From: Siculibacillus lacustris | Lineage (GTDB): Bacteria; Pseudomonadota; Alphaproteobacteria; Rhizobiales; Ancalomicrobiaceae | DNA: 35,372 nucleotides | Direction: 5' to 3' | Assembly: GCF_004328075.1 (NCBI RefSeq) | Contig: NZ_SJFN01000044.1 | Coordinates: forward strand, 1 to 35,372 | Shown here: positions 23,478 to 32,171 of the stretch, piece after piece | How the letters are laid out: each line of letters starts with the position of its first letter | Position numbering within the stretch: the stretch's first letter is position 1 | Notes under the pieces: model-generated | Databases searched by the model: none | Told to the model about the DNA's origin: nothing | The model's input: the letters and a program-made list of their open reading frames with translations, nothing else | Position numbers and translations under genes: made by a program

Positions 23478-23540
23478 TGGGGGGCTCCTGATTTCGGTTG
23501 GCGGGGTGTCGGGGGCAACCCGATGACCGGAACCTAGAGG

Positions 23541-23598
23541 CTTCCAATTTCCCCCAATAGACGGCAAGATCGGAAGCTACCCTCTCGAAAATCGGAAG
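23541..23598. promoter_or_regulatory. Candidate LysR operator region
   Basis: In the 125-base divergent spacer, CTTCC (23541-23545) faces GGAAG (23572-23576), and ATCGGAAG occurs twice (23569-23576 and 23591-23598), 22 bases (two helix turns) apart. This fits a LysR tetramer contacting a recognition and an activation site. Confidence 0.45.
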
Positions 23599-23602
23599 AT
23601 CC

Positions 23603-24535
23603 ATGGACCGCCTCGAAGCCATGTCGATCCTGTTGACCGCGGTCGAAGCCGGCAGCCTGTCGGCGGCCGGGCGTCGCCTCGGCGTTCCGTTGGCCACCGT
23701 CAGCCGCAAGGTGTCCGAGCTCGAGGCCCATCTCGGCACGCGGATCTTCAATCGGGCCAGCCGCCAGTTGACCCCGACCGACGCCGGCGTGGCCTATATC
23801 GCCGCCTGCCGGCGCATCCTCGACGAGGTCGACGAAGCCGAGCGCATCGCTGCGGGCGAGTTCCGCACCCCCAAGGGTGATCTGATCATCACCGCGCCGA
23901 TCGTGTTCGGGCGGCTGCACCTGTTGCCGGTGGTCACCGACTTTCTGCGCACCTATCCGGAGATCGACATCCGGCTGGTCCTGGCCGATCGCATGGTCGA
24001 TCTGCTCGAGGATCAGGTCGACGTGGCGCTGCGCATCGGCGCGCTGCCCGACAGCGGACTGGTCGCCATCCGGATCGGCACGATCCGCCAGATCGTCTGC
24101 GCCAGTCCCGCCTATCTCGCCGAATACGGCACGCCGCGCGATCTCGACGATCTCGGCCGACACGTCTGCGTGACCTTTTCGGGGCTGGCCACCGCCGGCC
24201 AGTGGCGGTTCCCGTCCGGTTCGATCACGCCGCGGACTCGTCTGGTGGTCGACACCGCCGAGGCGGCGATCGATGCAGCGGTCGCCGGGGTCGGGATCAC
24301 CCGGGTGCTCTGCTATCAGGCCGCCGCCGCCGCCCGCGCCGGGACGCTGCAGGTCCTCCTCGAAGATCTCGAACCGCCGCCGCTGCCGGTCAATCTGGTC
24401 CACACCGGCGAACGCCTGTTGCCGTTGAAGTTGCGCGCCTTCCTCGACTTCGCGACGCCGCGGGTGAAGGCGCACCTCGCCGAGGCGACCTGCGTCTTTC
24501 TGTGGCCGAAAGATCGCGCCGACGCGCCGGCGTGA
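23603..24535 (+). CDS. LysR-family transcriptional regulator
   Basis: The 310-residue regulator has an N-terminal winged helix (MSILLTAVEAGSLSAAGRRL, then PLATVSRKVSELEAHLGTRI and FNRASRQLTPTDAG), a linker helix, and a two-lobe effector domain from about 90 (GDLIITAPIVFGRLHLLPVV). The whole pattern is close to the CrgA-type subgroup often found beside peroxidase or NTF2-like genes. It is transcribed away from the AhpD-like gene and probably controls it and itself through the spacer repeats. The ATG at 23603 begins the conserved domain directly; no strong ribosome site is seen. The effector is unknown. Confidence 0.93.
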   Translation: MDRLEAMSILLTAVEAGSLSAAGRRLGVPLATVSRKVSELEAHLGTRIFNRASRQLTPTDAGVAYIAACRRILDEVDEAERIAAGEFRTPKGDLIITAPIVFGRLHLLPVVTDFLRTYPEIDIRLVLADRMVDLLEDQVDVALRIGALPDSGLVAIRIGTIRQIVCASPAYLAEYGTPRDLDDLGRHVCVTFSGLATAGQWRFPSGSITPRTRLVVDTAEAAIDAAVAGVGITRVLCYQAAAAARAGTLQVLLEDLEPPPLPVNLVHTGERLLPLKLRAFLDFATPRVKAHLAEATCVFLWPKDRADAPA

Positions 24536-24629
24536 CGCGCCGCCGGCCCCGTCGGAATCTCCATCACGAAAGCGTGTCCGCGTCCCGCAGGCAAAGACCG
24601 CCGAACCGCCGGTCGGCGGCGGCGCGCCT

Positions 24630-24655
24630 GTAACGTTTGCGTCTCCTCGCGCGAA
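24630..24655 (+). promoter_or_regulatory. SigF-like ECF promoter of the cytochrome/molybdoenzyme operon
   Basis: GTAACG (24630-24635), 16 bases, CGAA (24652-24655), preceded by CCT as in two of the other sites. It lies 87 bases before the cytochrome b561 ATG. An imperfect hairpin just upstream (24598-24619) may end LysR transcription. Confidence 0.75.
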
Positions 24656-24741
24656 AGGTGGGTCAGAGGGGCGGCGTGAGCCCGTGCCCCGCGCGGTCCC
24701 GCCGCCGGCCGCCGAACCGGCTCTCGAGGAGACGATCAGCC

Positions 24742-25419
24742 ATGCCCGACGCCACCCGCCCGCCGCCCCGCCGACCGCGTCGCCTGCACCCCGTGGCGGT
24801 GCGCGTGATGCACTGGATCAACGCGCTGGCGATCCTGATGCTGCTGTTCAGCGGCCTCAAGATCTACGACGACTATCCGATCCTGAACGGGCTCTATTTC
24901 GCCGAGGCGATCACCCTCGGGGGCCATCCCGAGACGGCGCTGCAGTGGCACTTCTTCGCGATGTGGATCCTGGGGGTCAACGGGCTGGTCTATCTCGCCT
25001 ACGGCCTGGTGACCGGGCGTTTCCGCCGCAAGCTGTTGCCGGTCGACCCGCGCGAGGTGGTGGCCACCGTCCGCGACGCGCTGCGCCTCCATCTCGGCCA
25101 CGACGACATCCGCCACTACAACGGCGTCCAGAAGCTGCTCTATCTCGGCGTCATCGCGATCGTCGTTCTCCAGGTCGCGACCGGTCTGGCGATCTGGAAG
25201 CCGGTGCAGTTCTCGGAGTTCGCCGCCCTGTTCGGCTCGTTCCAGACCGCCCGCATCCTGCATTTCGCCGGCCTCGGGGCGATCGCCGGCTTCCTCGTCG
25301 TCCATGTCGCGCTGGCGCTGCTGGTGCCCAAGACCCTCGTGGCGATGGTCACCGGCGGTCCGCTCGAGGACCCGGCCGACCGCGCACTCGCCCCCTCCGC
25401 CCCTCCCGCGACCCGTTGA
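24742..25419 (+). CDS. Cytochrome b561-type membrane subunit
   Basis: The 225-residue protein has four main hydrophobic helices. Histidines in and near them (VMHWINALAI near residue 24, ALQWHFFAMWILG, RILHFAGLGA, FLVVHVALAL) are candidate b-heme ligands. Such subunits anchor a periplasmic oxidoreductase and pass electrons between quinone and the partner. The partner is the molybdoenzyme encoded 13 bases downstream. The Arg/Pro-rich N-terminus stays in the cytosol. ATG 24742 has GAGGAG about ten bases upstream. The open frame extends to 24637, but that codon lies inside the ECF promoter, so it is excluded. Confidence 0.9.
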   Translation: MPDATRPPPRRPRRLHPVAVRVMHWINALAILMLLFSGLKIYDDYPILNGLYFAEAITLGGHPETALQWHFFAMWILGVNGLVYLAYGLVTGRFRRKLLPVDPREVVATVRDALRLHLGHDDIRHYNGVQKLLYLGVIAIVVLQVATGLAIWKPVQFSEFAALFGSFQTARILHFAGLGAIAGFLVVHVALALLVPKTLVAMVTGGPLEDPADRALAPSAPPATR

Positions 25420-25432
25420 CCGGAGATCCGTC

Positions 25433-26221
25433 ATGACCATCCAACGCCTCGGCTCGATCTTCCGGCGACCGACCCCGATCGGGCAGGCCGTGTTCGACGA
25501 CAATCGCAAACTGGTGGCGAGCATCGATCGGCGGGGGCTGCTGCGCGGCTCCCTGTCGCTCGGCAGTCTGGTGATGCTCACCGGCTGCGACGTCGGCCAC
25601 GAAGGCTCGGTGCAATCGGCGCTGCGGGCCGTCAGCGAATTCAACGACGCCGTCCAGGCGGCGCTGTTCCGCCCCGATCACCTCGCCCCGACCTATGCGC
25701 TCGACCAGGTCGCCCATCCGCCGCGCTACAATGCCTTCTACGGCATCGGCGACGTGCGGCCGGTCGCGGCCTCGACCTGGAAGCTCGAACTGGCGGGGCG
25801 GATCGGCAACAAGACGCCGTGGACGGTCGCCCAGATGTACGATCTCCCCGAGACGGAGCTGATCGCCAAGCACATCTGCGTCGAGGGCTGGGACTACGTC
25901 GGCCACTGGAAGGGCGTGAGCCTGCGGCTGTTCCTGGAGCGCATCGGCGCCGACACCAAGGCGCGCTACCTCGCCTTCAAATGCGCCGACGACTACACCG
26001 GCTCGATCGACATGGCGACGGCGCTGCATCCCCAGACGATTCTGGCGACGCGCTACGGCGACGATCCGATCGGCGATCCCTTCGGCTTCCCGCTGAGGCT
26101 GCGGACCGCGACCAAGCTCGGCTACAAGAACCCCAAGTGGATCACCGCCATCGAGGTGACCAACACCAAGCCCGGCGGCTATTGGGAAGACCGCGGCTTC
26201 AACTGGTTCGGCGGGATCTGA
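25433..26221 (+). CDS. Sulfite oxidase-like molybdopterin oxidoreductase, predicted Tat lipoprotein
   Basis: The 262-residue protein has the molybdopterin-binding domain of the sulfite oxidase superfamily (MsrP/YedY relatives). The likely molybdenum-ligand cysteine is C149 in LIAKHICVEGWDYVGHWKGV; CADDYTGSIDMATALHPQTI and RLRTATKLGYKNPKWITAIE are further family blocks. The N-terminus carries twin arginines (R33R34 in SIDRRGLLRGSLSLGS) and then a lipobox, LTGC with C52, so it is probably exported folded by Tat and lipid-anchored. CGGAGAT precedes ATG 25433. With the cytochrome b561 subunit it forms a quinone-linked enzyme; MsrP repairs oxidised methionine, but the substrate here is not known. 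A SigF-controlled YedY-type gene is also known in Caulobacter. Confidence 0.92.
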   Translation: MTIQRLGSIFRRPTPIGQAVFDDNRKLVASIDRRGLLRGSLSLGSLVMLTGCDVGHEGSVQSALRAVSEFNDAVQAALFRPDHLAPTYALDQVAHPPRYNAFYGIGDVRPVAASTWKLELAGRIGNKTPWTVAQMYDLPETELIAKHICVEGWDYVGHWKGVSLRLFLERIGADTKARYLAFKCADDYTGSIDMATALHPQTILATRYGDDPIGDPFGFPLRLRTATKLGYKNPKWITAIEVTNTKPGGYWEDRGFNWFGGI

Positions 26222-26453
26222 CGGCGGGGCGGATCGAGTGCGCGCCTCCCGCGGGCTCGGGACTTCCGCCTCGGACTCGCTTCGGACGACCGGGTGGGCC
26301 GCGACGACGATCGCGCGGCCGATCGTCCGCGCGGCGTTGGGTAGATTCCGAGCCTGCCGTGGTGGCGGCGGCGCGGGTTAGCGTGCGGTCGCGGCGCAGC
26401 TTCGGGCCGCGCTCCGGGCCGACCGCTCGCTCTTCGACCAAGGAAACCCCGCC

Positions 26454-26687
26454 ATGTTCCGCTCGGCCACCCTCGCCCTCCTCGCCGGCAGCCTGCTGTT
26501 CGCGACCGTTCCGCCGGCCGCGGCGCAATTCGGACCGCCGGGCGTGCAGGAGCAGCGCGATCGCTACGATCAGCGCGGTCCGCGCGAGCACCGCGGAAAC
26601 TGTCGGATCGAACGGCAGCGGTTCACGGTGATGAGCCATCACCGCCCGCGGGTGCAGTGGCGCAGCGTCCGCGTCTGCCGCCCCTGA
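26454..26687 (+). CDS. Small secreted Arg-rich protein, 77 aa
   Basis: The product has a clear signal peptide (MFRSATLALLAGSLLFATVP, cleavage about 24 at AAA-QF) and a very basic mature part rich in Arg, Gln and His, with two cysteines (NCRIERQRF and VRVCRP) that could form a disulfide. I do not recognise it as a named family; short periplasmic proteins of this look are common in Hyphomicrobiales. AGGAA lies eight bases before the ATG. It stands alone: 232 bases separate it from the molybdoenzyme gene, and that spacer shows no clear motif. It converges with the giant gene at a hairpin. Confidence 0.75.
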   Translation: MFRSATLALLAGSLLFATVPPAAAQFGPPGVQEQRDRYDQRGPREHRGNCRIERQRFTVMSHHRPRVQWRSVRVCRP

Positions 26688-26696
26688 GCGCGGCAC

Positions 26697-26719
26697 GGGC
26701 CGGCGTCTGCCGCCGGCCC
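26697..26719. terminator. Bidirectional hairpin between converging genes
   Basis: GGGCCGGCG (26697-26705) pairs perfectly with CGCCGGCCC (26711-26719) around TCTGC. It lies 10 bases after the small secreted gene and 26 bases from the stop of the giant gene. Confidence 0.7.
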
Positions 26720-26744
26720 CCTCGGGGCTCTCTCTTGGTGGATC

Positions 26745-29700
26745 TCAGGCGATCAGGGTCCAGGCGGTGCCGGGATTGCCGAGCGTGCCGCCGCCGACGA
26801 TCGTCGTGTCGTTGATCAGCCACGCGGCCAGCGTCGAGTCGGTCGCCGACTTGAACACGATGTCCGAACGGCCGTCGCCGTCGAGGTCGCGGATCCCCTG
26901 GAACACCCAGGCCGAGCCGGGATTGCCGATCGTGCCGCCGCCGATCTGGGTCGTCCCCGCCATGTCCCAGGTCGCCAAGGTCCCGTCGGTCTTCTGGAAC
27001 AGAATGTCCGAGCGCCCGTCGCCGTCGAAGTCGCCGATCCCCTTGAAGGTCCAGGCGGCGCCGGGATTGCCCAGCGTGCCGCCGCCGACGATCGAGGTGT
27101 CGCCGAGCTGCCAGGTCGCCAGCGTCCCGTCGGTCTTCTGGAACAGGAGGTCCGAACGGCCGTCGCCGTCGAAGTCGCCGATGCCGTCGAGCGTCCAGGC
27201 GGCGCCGGGATTGCCGATCGTGCCGCCGCCGACGATCGCGTCGCCGACGACGTCCCAGGTGGCGTAGGTGCCGGTCGCGGTGTTCTGGAACAGCAGGTCC
27301 GAGGTGCCGTCGCCGTTGAAGTCGCCGATCGCCCGGAACACCCAGGCGGCGCCGAGGCTGCCGAGGTTCGCACCGCCGGCATGGGCGTCGGCGGCGACCA
27401 GCCAGGTCCGGTAGGCGCCGGTGGTGCCGTTGCGCAGCAGGAGGTCGGCGGTGCCGTCGCCGTCGAAGTCGCCGGTGCCGAGCACCTGCCAATCGGCGCC
27501 GGGATTGCCGAGGGTGGCGCCGCCGACGAGGCCGGAGGCGCCGACCAGCCAGGTGGCGAGCGTGCCGTCGGCCTTGCGGAACAGGAGATCGGTCGAGCCG
27601 TCGCCGTCGAAGTCGCCGGTGGCGGCGAGCGCCCAGGCGCGGCCGGGATTGCCGAGGGTGCCGCCGCCGGTGATGGTGGTGCCGGAGAGCGTCCAGGTGG
27701 CGAGCGTGCCGTCGGCCTTGCGGAACAGCACGTCGGATTTGCCGTCGCCGCCGAAGTCGCCGGTGGCGACCCGCCGCCATGCGGTCCCGGGATTGCCGAT
27801 GGTGCCGCCCACGGCGATCGCCGTATCGGCCAGCATCCAGGTCGCCAGCGTCCCGTCCGATTTGGCGAAGAGGAGGTCGGAACGGCCGTCGCCGTTGACA
27901 TCCGCGGCGGGGGCGGCGGGCGACAGGAACACCACGTCGCGGTCGGTGAAGCGCAGCGCCTCGATGCTGGTCAGCTTGTCGGTGCCGTCGCTGCCGGCGG
28001 TGACCGTCCAGGTGCCGTCGGCCTTGTTGCGGGTCCAGGTCGCGGCGGTGGAGGCGACGGCATAGAGGGCGACGTCACGCCCGGCGCCGCCGATGAGGGT
28101 GTCGTTGCCGGCGCCCCCGACCAGCACGTCGGCGCCGGCGCCGCCGGTGATCACGTCGGCCCCGGCGAGACCGCGGATCAGGTCCGCGCCCGCGGTGCCG
28201 GTGAGGGTGTCGACCCCCGCGGTGCCGGTCAGGCTGGTGTAGGTGCCGAAGGCGAGGAGGGCGGAGACCTGGTCGTCGTCGCCGGCGACGATGCGGCCGG
28301 GGGTCGAATCCGGATCGGACTGGCCGGCGGCGACGATCGAGGCGGAGACCGTGCCGAACGGCGGGGTGGCGCCCGAGAACACCAGGGTCAGGCTGCGTTG
28401 CGTCCCGGCGAGCAGGCTCGCGACCGTCCACAGGCCGGTCGCGGCGTCCCACGTGCCCTGATCGGAGCTGGCGGAGACCACGCTCACGCCGACCGGCAGG
28501 ACGATCGCCACCACCACGTCGCTGGCCAGCCCCGGCCCGGCGTCGGCGAGGGTGATCACCGCCCGGGCGGCGCCGGAGGCGTCGCGGGTCGCGGTGTCGA
28601 TCGTCAGCGACAGATCGGCGGCTTCGGGATCGGCGGCGCCGACCACCACCTGGTCGCTGCGGGAATCGTCGGCGAGCCCGATCAGGGTGGTGTCGCTGGT
28701 CACCGCGCCGGTCAGCACGCCGGTGCCCATGGCGATCCAGGTGCCGGTCAGCACGAATTCGGCCGAGGCGCCGGCGGCGAGCGAGGTCAGGGTCAGATCG
28801 ATGCCGTCGTCGCGCAGCGACCCGGTACCGTTGCCCGACCAGCCGGTGATCACCCCGCCGACCGCCCAGTCGTGGATCACCACGTCGGCGGCGGCGACAC
28901 CGCCGTTGTTGGTGACGATCAGGCGATAGGTGAAGGACGCGCCGACCACCGCCGTGGCGGCCGGCGCCACCGCGGTCAGGGTCAGGTCGGTGGTGGCGGC
29001 CGGCGCCGTGACGGTGACCGCCGACGTGACGGAATCGTTCGTGGCGACCGAGTCGTAGGTCGGGGTGGCGACGGTGGCGGTGGCGAGCAGGGGCGCGGTC
29101 AGGCCGCCGTCGAGGGCGAGGTTCAGGCGATAGGCGGCGCCGGTGGCGATGCCGCGACCGGTGCCGCCGGGATAGCTCGACACCTGGACGTAATAGGTGC
29201 CGGCGGCGGCGAAGGTGTAGGAGAGCCAGGAATCCGAGGTGGTCGAGGAACCGGCATCGAGGCCGCCGTCGTCGGCGAAGGCGAGGCGGGCGCCCTTGGC
29301 GTCGTAGATCGCCAACCAGGAATCGAATCCGACGCTGCGATCGATGTCGAAGACCCCGGTGCGGCCGGCGGCGTCGACGGTGAAGGCATAGGTGTCGATC
29401 GAGCCGTCGCCGGTGGCGTCGATCGACACGTGCGGCGTGGTGGCCGAACCGGCGACCTCGGCGTCCCAGATTCGCGCGAAGCGCCCGTCGAGGACGGTGG
29501 CGGTGGCGAAGGTGTCGTTGGCGACGCCGGCGGGGGGTACGAACACCGCGCCGACCCCGGTGGCGACCGCCGAGACGGTGATCGTCGAGGCCGCGCCGGC
29601 GGCGACGGTGCCGAGATCGAAGGTCAGGGTGCGGCCATCGGCGGTCACCGCCTGTGACGCGGACGTGAAGGCGAAGCCGTCGGGCAGCACGAAGGTGAGG

Positions 29701-32171
29701 GTGGCGGCGGTCGCGGCGAGGGTGCCGAGATCGGCGACGTTCACGGTCCAGGTGGCGGAGTCGCCGATCGCCAGGGTGGCGGAGGGGCCGGCGAGGCTCA
29801 CCGCCAGATCGGCGGCGCCACCGATGGTCACGGTGCCGGCGGCATAGGTCACCACCGGCGCGGCGACGCCGTCGGAGAGCACGCCGTAGACGTGATAGGT
29901 GCCGGGGGCGAGGCCGGTGGTGTCCCACACATAGGCGCCGCTGCCGTCGGTGTCGTACCACAGCGACAGGCGGGCCACGGAATCGGGATCGACGGCGGTG
30001 TAACCGAGGGTGACGCGGCCGTCGCCGGCGGGCGCGGGGAGGCTCGCGAGCGTCAGGGTCGGGGCGGTCTCGACCAGCCCGGCGACATAGGAGACGCTGC
30101 CGAGCGGGGTCGGATCGACGAAACCCAGCGTCCAGGTCCCGGCGCTCGGGTCGACCAGCGCGATGGCCACCGACGTGGCGGTCGACAATTCCTCCAGCCG
30201 TTCGATGCCGGCGGCGGCGAAACCGGCCTCGCTCACGACGGTGCCGTCGGGACGGATCACCTGCAGACCGACCGCGCCGGTCTGGGCGACCGTCCAGGCG
30301 GCGGAGATCACGAAGACACGGGGGCTGGCGCCGCCGGCCGCGGCGGCGACGGTGACCGCGCCGGTGGTGCCGGCCGCGGTCGCGAGATCGATCGCCGCGC
30401 TGCCGCCCGAGGCGACGCTGCCCAGACCGATCAATTCGCTCTTGCCGTCGAAGCGCTCGCGGATGCCGATCGCCGCGGTGGAAGTCGCGCCGAGGACCGA
30501 CAGGGACACCGTCGTCCAGGCGGCGGCCCAATCGTTCGAGAGATCGCCGTCGTCGGAGAATTCGACGCGGGTGACGGCGGCGACGGTGGTGCCGAGGAAG
30601 CGCGCCGCGCCGTCGGGCAAGGTCACGGTGGCGGTGCCGGAGAAGCCGAAGTCGAAGGTCGAGCGAGCGGCGAGGGTGCCGGTCCAGGTGAAGAAGCCGG
30701 AGAACAGGCTCACCGTCGCGGCATAGGCGAGGGCGCCGTCGGCCCAGCCGAGGGTCAGGGCGCCGGTGGCGTGGAAAATAGTGCTCGCCACCAGATCGAG
30801 GGTGGCGGTGCCGGTGAGGGTCGTGCCGTCGAGGGTGCCGGCGACCGTCAGCGTGCCGATCGCGGCGCGGCCGAGGGCGATGCCGAAGGTGCCGGTGATC
30901 GCCGGCGGCGCGGCGTCGTCCTCGGCGACATGGGCGAGGGTACCGGCGACCGAGGTCAGCCGCGCCGTCGCCAGCGCCGGCAGATCGAGGGCGAGGCCGG
31001 TGGCGGCGAAGGTCACCGTCGACAGCTGGACGGTGTCGCCCTCGGTGAAGTCGAGGCTCGCGGCGAGGGCGAGGCCGCCGACGCCGACCGGGACCACCAC
31101 CGTGGTGGTGCCGGTGACCTCGCCGGTGGCCGGGGCGAGGTTGAGCGCGAGATCGCGGAAGCGCCAACCGTCCCAGACCGAGTCGCCGGTGGCGATCAGC
31201 CGGCCGACCAGGGTCGCGCCATCGGGGGTGACGGCGACGCGGTTCTCGCCGAGGAGGGCGAAGTCGACAGATTCGCCGAACAGTTTCGACAGGCCGGTGA
31301 CGGTGAAGCGGGCGCGGTAGTCGAAGCTGCCGTCGGCGGTGCCGGCGATCAGGGTCTGGTCGCTGGCCGTGACCGCCAGGATGTCGAACAGGCGGAAGGC
31401 GGCATCGTCGAGGGCGAGGACACCGCTGTCGCCGAAGGCCACGACGCCATACTGGATCACCAGGGTGGCGACCACCGACTGGCCGCCGAGCGGCCAGGGC
31501 AGGGCGAAATGGACGCCGGCGCGGACCGTGCGGCGATCGACGGCGAGGGTGTCGACGATCAGGTCCTCGGTGCCGAGGCGCAGTTCGTCGGCCCCGCCGA
31601 CATCGGTGACCGCGGCCACCGATCCGTCGGCATAGGCCAGGGTGAAGTCGCCGTGGAACAGGATGCGCGAGGTGCCGCCGAGGGTCACCGCGACGGCGCC
31701 GTCGGTGACCCCGAAGGCGGTGGCGCCGTACCAGCCGGCGCCGCCGTCGACGGCGAGCAGCGCGGCGATACCGTCGCTGCGGCCGACGGTCAGGCCGCCG
31801 GTGCCGGTCCAACGGGCCGACGCGGCGTCCCAACTCCAGGTGGCGACGGTCGCCAGGGCGATCGGGCCGGTGACCCAGCCGGCCGGGGCGGCCGAGATCT
31901 GGTAGGACCAGGCGGTGCCGCTGTCGTTGCTGGCGAGGATCACCTCGACGGTGTCCGCGCCGCCGGGCGGCAGGTAGACCGTCGCGGCATGGGAATATTT
32001 CATCAGGCCGGTGTCGACGATGATCTTGCCGCCGTAACGGACGACGAGGTGGTCCGGCAGCGAATACATGTCGAACGTTACGGTCAGCAGCGTCCCGGAC
32101 GTCGGATAGACGTCGAGAAATCGGCCGCTGCCTTCGTATCCGCCACTGGCGTCGATGGAATGAGTCGTCAT
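26745..32171 (-). CDS. Giant secreted-type protein: beta-rich N-terminus, DUF11, PPC, RTX and FG-GAP repeats, 1808 aa
   Basis: The protein lacks a Sec signal peptide and is Ala/Thr/Gly/Asp-rich with almost no cysteine, as in type I-secreted RTX proteins. Residues 1-780 are beta-rich repeats without a named domain. Then follow a DUF11-like module (785-878), a pre-peptidase C-terminal (PPC) domain (about 897-1023), two more DUF11-like modules (about 1060-1160 and 1185-1277), RTX nonapeptides (about 1324-1365, e.g. GGAGADVLVGGAGNDTLIGG) that bind calcium, and eight FG-GAP blades (1422-1808), each with a DxDGDG calcium loop. DUF11 and FG-GAP modules suggest surface adhesion or matrix binding. No ABC/HlyD secretion genes are in the window. 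ATG 32171 is the only early ATG; its ribosome site is weak. Confidence 0.88.
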   Translation of the reverse strand: MTTHSIDASGGYEGSGRFLDVYPTSGTLLTVTFDMYSLPDHLVVRYGGKIIVDTGLMKYSHAATVYLPPGGADTVEVILASNDSGTAWSYQISAAPAGWVTGPIALATVATWSWDAASARWTGTGGLTVGRSDGIAALLAVDGGAGWYGATAFGVTDGAVAVTLGGTSRILFHGDFTLAYADGSVAAVTDVGGADELRLGTEDLIVDTLAVDRRTVRAGVHFALPWPLGGQSVVATLVIQYGVVAFGDSGVLALDDAAFRLFDILAVTASDQTLIAGTADGSFDYRARFTVTGLSKLFGESVDFALLGENRVAVTPDGATLVGRLIATGDSVWDGWRFRDLALNLAPATGEVTGTTTVVVPVGVGGLALAASLDFTEGDTVQLSTVTFAATGLALDLPALATARLTSVAGTLAHVAEDDAAPPAITGTFGIALGRAAIGTLTVAGTLDGTTLTGTATLDLVASTIFHATGALTLGWADGALAYAATVSLFSGFFTWTGTLAARSTFDFGFSGTATVTLPDGAARFLGTTVAAVTRVEFSDDGDLSNDWAAAWTTVSLSVLGATSTAAIGIRERFDGKSELIGLGSVASGGSAAIDLATAAGTTGAVTVAAAAGGASPRVFVISAAWTVAQTGAVGLQVIRPDGTVVSEAGFAAAGIERLEELSTATSVAIALVDPSAGTWTLGFVDPTPLGSVSYVAGLVETAPTLTLASLPAPAGDGRVTLGYTAVDPDSVARLSLWYDTDGSGAYVWDTTGLAPGTYHVYGVLSDGVAAPVVTYAAGTVTIGGAADLAVSLAGPSATLAIGDSATWTVNVADLGTLAATAATLTFVLPDGFAFTSASQAVTADGRTLTFDLGTVAAGAASTITVSAVATGVGAVFVPPAGVANDTFATATVLDGRFARIWDAEVAGSATTPHVSIDATGDGSIDTYAFTVDAAGRTGVFDIDRSVGFDSWLAIYDAKGARLAFADDGGLDAGSSTTSDSWLSYTFAAAGTYYVQVSSYPGGTGRGIATGAAYRLNLALDGGLTAPLLATATVATPTYDSVATNDSVTSAVTVTAPAATTDLTLTAVAPAATAVVGASFTYRLIVTNNGGVAAADVVIHDWAVGGVITGWSGNGTGSLRDDGIDLTLTSLAAGASAEFVLTGTWIAMGTGVLTGAVTSDTTLIGLADDSRSDQVVVGAADPEAADLSLTIDTATRDASGAARAVITLADAGPGLASDVVVAIVLPVGVSVVSASSDQGTWDAATGLWTVASLLAGTQRSLTLVFSGATPPFGTVSASIVAAGQSDPDSTPGRIVAGDDDQVSALLAFGTYTSLTGTAGVDTLTGTAGADLIRGLAGADVITGGAGADVLVGGAGNDTLIGGAGRDVALYAVASTAATWTRNKADGTWTVTAGSDGTDKLTSIEALRFTDRDVVFLSPAAPAADVNGDGRSDLLFAKSDGTLATWMLADTAIAVGGTIGNPGTAWRRVATGDFGGDGKSDVLFRKADGTLATWTLSGTTITGGGTLGNPGRAWALAATGDFDGDGSTDLLFRKADGTLATWLVGASGLVGGATLGNPGADWQVLGTGDFDGDGTADLLLRNGTTGAYRTWLVAADAHAGGANLGSLGAAWVFRAIGDFNGDGTSDLLFQNTATGTYATWDVVGDAIVGGGTIGNPGAAWTLDGIGDFDGDGRSDLLFQKTDGTLATWQLGDTSIVGGGTLGNPGAAWTFKGIGDFDGDGRSDILFQKTDGTLATWDMAGTTQIGGGTIGNPGSAWVFQGIRDLDGDGRSDIVFKSATDSTLAAWLINDTTIVGGGTLGNPGTAWTLIA
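26748..27904 (-). repeat. Eight tandem FG-GAP/VCBS blade repeats, about 144 bases each
   Basis: Each 48-residue unit has the calcium loop D-x-[DN]-G-D-G-x-[ST]-D (one copy DFGGDG), a strand LLF or ILF, GTLATW, and GGGTxGNPGxAW. Blades 6 and 7 are nearly identical, also at DNA level, which points to recent expansion. Eight blades would suit a closed beta-propeller ending at the C-terminus. Confidence 0.9.

Noticed and set aside
26748..27904. The 144-base periodic repeats as a CRISPR array or intergenic satellite
   Set aside because: They are in frame, encode FG-GAP blades with calcium loops, and have no spacer/repeat alternation.
32075..32100. GTAACG on the minus strand near 32083 as a SigF-like site
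   Set aside because: The base pattern 16 bases on is TGCC, and it lies within the coding start of the giant gene.
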